NCBI GenBank assembly: GCA_037783415.1 | Contig: JAZGTN010000150.1 | Location: forward strand, 1,426,001-1,490,000 | Source of the DNA: Leptasterias polaris | Taxonomy: Eukaryota > Echinodermata > Asteroidea > Forcipulatida > Asteriidae | DNA length: 64,000 bases | Direction of reading: 5' to 3' | Notes under the pieces: generated by a model | The model's database searches: none | Seen by the model: the letters and a program-made list of their open reading frames with translations, nothing else | Told to the model about the DNA's origin: nothing | Program-made: the position numbers and the translations under genes | Shown: piece by piece, positions 63,622 through 64,000 of the stretch | Numbering within the stretch: position 1 is the first letter of the stretch | Layout: each line of letters opens with the position of its first letter

Positions 63622-64000
63622 TCACTCCTTCTCTTTTTCCATCCTCTGTTTTTTCTCTTTCTGACTGTTCTTCTTCTTCTTCTCTTTCTTGTCTGTTTTC
63701 CCTCGTTTCTTCTCTGATGTCTGTTTGGAGCGCTCATTGGACGTGCTGGTGTCTGCTGCTGATGATGAGTCAGTCATGGCCTTGCTGGCATGCTCATGGA
63801 ATTTGATGAAGCAAGTTCCAGGACATAGGTTAAGCATGCACTGCTTGCATCCGAATCTAGTTGTCTTTATTCGTCCTGATGCAGTGACCCCGTTGTGACT
63901 GATGCACCATCTACATCTTTTGGGGTAGAGCCCTGGCATCTTTGACGAGATGTGGCCACCTATATTGTGATGAGCGACGGGTAAAGATGCCTTGCTCTGA
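63622..64000 (-). pseudogene. piggyBac-like transposase, C-terminal Cys-rich domain (runs off the right edge)
   Basis: A minus-strand frame open from the window edge, reading 'HHNIGGHISSK', then 'KRCRWC', 'TRFGCKQCMLNLCPGTCFI' and 'KFHEH'. The CxxC...CxxC..LC...CF..(Y/F)H pattern is the RING-like Cys-rich C-terminus of piggyBac transposases. After it the frame goes into a Ser/Thr linker and a long Lys/Glu run to the stop at 63622, which is unusual as a tail. The catalytic part would lie beyond 64000. It may be intact or a remnant; this cannot be decided here. Confidence 0.65.

Overview
The window is eukaryotic genomic DNA, very probably from a marine invertebrate. Echinoderm, hemichordate, lancelet and mollusc cannot be told apart from this sequence alone. 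The reasons are genes split by canonical GT-AG introns, a dense and diverse load of transposable elements, APE-type non-LTR retrotransposons that carry 2A peptides, two kinds of tyrosine-recombinase retrotransposon, and SINE remnants. There is no operon structure. Most of the window is a nested stack of mobile elements around one plausible host gene.

1-14 kb: a captured Ty3/gypsy RNase H fragment lies inside a 24-bp minisatellite, followed by CACCAAT-rich degenerate repeats. A four-exon CACTA/EnSpm-like transposase gene then runs on the minus strand from 13553 down to 3709. Its exon phases join to 854 codons with no break. A complete Ngaro/PAT-type tyrosine-recombinase retrotransposon (6033-11499; gag, RT-RNase H, recombinase; split direct repeats A1-B1A2-B2) sits inside its third intron.

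14-28.5 kb: a six-exon plus-strand gene (14308-19316) looks like a BEN-domain gene of BEND5-like layout and is the best host-gene candidate. Its sixth exon carries a BEN-like domain cut by a TGA. A second BEN exon with the same entry and exit phases and no stop lies at 28279-28484. Between them is a DNA transposon with perfect 29-bp inverted ends (19401-24235) and one 1484-aa reading frame. That frame has N-terminal zinc-ligand clusters, a FEN1/XPG-like acidic segment and a Cys-rich tail, and is best matched to the Academ superfamily. A foldback element, a SINE and a MITE also lie here.

28.5-39 kb: broken pieces of large multicopy transposon-type genes. These include two related transposase copies, one a microhomology-mediated deletion derivative of the other, and a 54-bp minisatellite that is open in one reading frame for 390 codons. 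A set of plus-strand exons ends at 38397.

39-45 kb: a GC-rich DIRS-type element on the minus strand with inverted terminal repeats, gag, RNase H and tyrosine recombinase. An in-frame deletion has removed the catalytic core of its reverse transcriptase.

45-60 kb: a truncated 2A/PHD/endonuclease non-LTR element stops at a GC-rich hairpin element. After it comes a hAT transposase gene (47631-59808), interrupted by a full-length-like CR1/L2-type element (about 50316-54263). Its next intron contains a separate, intact two-exon DDE-type transposase gene (758 aa, 55146-57906).

60-64 kb: a Harbinger transposase tail, a two-frame coiled-coil gene of an uncharacterised multicopy family, short tandem repeats, and the Cys-rich C-terminus of a piggyBac-like transposase running off the right edge.
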